Source: an uncultured Ruminococcus sp. (GTDB lineage: Bacteria; Bacillota; Clostridia; Oscillospirales; CAG-272). Taken from it: DNA of 7,856 nt. Location: NCBI GenBank assembly GCA_902782785.1, contig CACZOH010000202.1:1-7856 (forward strand), read 5' to 3'. Both the position numbers and the translations under genes were made by a program. Below the pieces are notes generated by a model. The model did no database searches and was not told the DNA's origin. It saw nothing but the letters and a program-made list of their open reading frames with translations. Positions 7,187-7,856 of this stretch are shown here, one piece after another. The stretch's first letter is position 1. The number at the start of each line of letters is the position of its first letter.

Positions 7187-7191
7187 CCTCC
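7187..7191 (-). promoter_or_regulatory. Ribosome binding site of the AAA_14/DUF4143 gene
   Basis: GGAGG on the minus strand lies six bases before the ATG at 7180 and confirms the start chosen for the ATPase gene. Confidence 0.8.
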
Positions 7192-7226
7192 GAATCACAA
7201 GTCGCCGAAAGTGACGATCCCTGCAC

Positions 7227-7267
7227 AAAAAAACGACTAATCTTGAATTCAATTCCAGATTAGTCGT
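7227..7267 (-). terminator. Intrinsic terminator of the ABC exporter gene
   Basis: A perfect 11-bp inverted repeat (ACGACTAATCT at 7233-7243, AGATTAGTCGT at 7257-7267) can be extended, after one T-C mismatch, by four inner pairs (7245-7248 with 7252-7255) to a three-base loop. Read on the minus strand it is followed by a run of seven T residues (complement of 7227-7233, the first of them in the stem). It therefore fits a rho-independent terminator 46 bp after the ABC gene stop. On the plus strand no T run follows directly. The 5' arm abuts the -10 box of the minus-strand promoter, so the palindrome could also be an operator. Confidence 0.75.
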
Positions 7268-7296
7268 ATTATATCACGTTTTTTTGTTTTTGTCAA
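7268..7296 (-). promoter_or_regulatory. Perfect consensus sigma-A promoter of the AAA_14/DUF4143 gene
   Basis: On the minus strand, TTGACA (complement of 7291-7296) and TATAAT (complement of 7268-7273) are both perfect and separated by 17 bp of A-rich spacer. The predicted start is near 7261, giving a leader of about 80 nt before the ATG at 7180. It begins 17 bp after the end of the ABC gene, and its start point falls inside the terminator hairpin. Confidence 0.88.
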
Positions 7297-7312
7297 GTAG
7301 TGCGATCAAAAA

Positions 7313-7856
7313 TCAGTCAAGCTCCTTTTTGCCCGTGTAAAGCTCGTAGTATCTGCCCTTCATCGCAAGCAGCTCGTCGTGGTCGCCGCGCTCGATTATC
7401 TCTCCCGCCTCAAGCACCATGATGGCGTTGCTGTTGCGGACTGTCGACAGGCGGTGCGCTATGACGAACGTCGTCCTGTTCTTCATAAGTCTGTCCATAC
7501 CGTGCTCTATGTGGCGCTCCGTTCTCGTATCCACGGAGCTTGTAGCTTCGTCAAGGATCAGTATCGGCGCTTTCGACACGGCGGCGCGAGCTATGTTCAG
7601 AAGCTGTCTCTGCCCCTGCGACAGATTGGCTCCGTCGCCCTCGAGCATTGTGTTGTATCCGTCCGAAAGACGCATTATGAAGCTGTGAGCGGACGCCGTT
7701 TTCGCCGCCTCTATCACCTCGTCGTCCGTCGCGTCGAGCCGTCCGTATCTGATATTCTCCATCACGGTACCGGTGAAAAGATGAGTATCCTGAAGGACCA
7801 TAGCGATATTTTTGCGGAGCTGTTCGCGCTTGATGTCCCTGATATCCACGCCGTCG
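7313..7856 (-). CDS. ABC exporter ATP-binding subunit, C-terminal part (cut by window edge)
   Basis: Only the last 180 codons are inside the window; the frame stays open to base 7856, so the membrane domain and Walker A lie outside. The visible part begins DGVDIRDIKREQLR and contains the Q-loop (VLQDTHLF), a signature written LSQGQ (7610-7624) rather than LSGGQ, Walker B with the catalytic Glu (ILILDEATSSVD), the D-loop and the H-loop (IAHRLST). This is the nucleotide-binding domain of an MsbA/TM287-288-type exporter. The intact Walker B glutamate and SSVD resemble the catalytically competent protomer of heterodimeric multidrug exporters in Bacillota, so a partner subunit may lie just upstream, outside the window. 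An apparent start at 7849 is an internal GTG and not the gene start. Substrate cannot be told from this part. Confidence 0.93.
   Translation of the reverse strand, partial: DGVDIRDIKREQLRKNIAMVLQDTHLFTGTVMENIRYGRLDATDDEVIEAAKTASAHSFIMRLSDGYNTMLEGDGANLSQGQRQLLNIARAAVSKAPILILDEATSSVDTRTERHIEHGMDRLMKNRTTFVIAHRLSTVRNSNAIMVLEAGEIIERGDHDELLAMKGRYYELYTGKKELD

Noticed and set aside
7233..7267. Palindrome as an inverted-repeat end of a small mobile element
   Set aside because: There is only one compact hairpin with a T run on one side, no transposase, no second copy in the window and no target-site duplication; a terminator or operator explains it better.
1..7856. CRISPR array, tRNA, rRNA or phage and defence genes
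   Set aside because: No regularly spaced repeats, no cloverleaf or rRNA segments, and no integrase, structural phage or recognised defence proteins were found on either strand.

Overview
The window looks like ordinary chromosome from a Gram-positive anaerobe, probably an uncultured gut member of the Clostridia (Bacillota). The grounds are indirect: GGAGG-type ribosome binding sites before the genes, sigma-A promoters at or near consensus with exactly 17-bp spacers, many ATA isoleucine codons in DNA of middling GC content, and protein families common in gut Clostridia. No tRNA, rRNA, CRISPR array, insertion sequence, phage gene or recognisable defence island was seen.

Layout. Positions 1-43 hold the terminator of an upstream gene outside the window. 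A strong promoter (47-75) then drives a glycoside hydrolase of family GH127/DUF1680 (93-1841), followed after 38 bp by a small helical coiled-coil protein (1880-2383); the two are probably one transcript. A 346-bp gap (2384-2729) has no convincing gene. It carries a strong intrinsic terminator (2604-2627) and then a perfect consensus promoter (2696-2724) for a large P-type cation ATPase. The ATPase start is best placed at 2811, not at the upstream ATG at 2730. A terminator usable from both sides (about 5875-5915) separates the ATPase from a convergent gene on the minus strand, an AAA_14/DUF4143 ATPase (5921-7180). Upstream of that, also on the minus strand, is the 3' end of an ABC exporter subunit (7313 to the window edge).

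The genes do not form one obvious pathway: they cover arabinofuranoside trimming, cation transport, an AAA-type ATPase of unknown role and drug or lipid export. The points most worth a second look are: (1) a perfect promoter whose predicted start lies inside the terminator hairpin between the ABC gene and the AAA gene, so that the terminator could stop upstream transcripts yet spare its own; (2) a four-helix membrane extension on the P-type ATPase, together with a Pro-Ser-Gly-Leu motif in place of Pro-Glu-Gly-Leu in M4; (3) overlapping alternative hairpins near two of the terminators; and (4) an extremely short predicted leader on the GH127 mRNA. I did not find a clear new multi-gene system.
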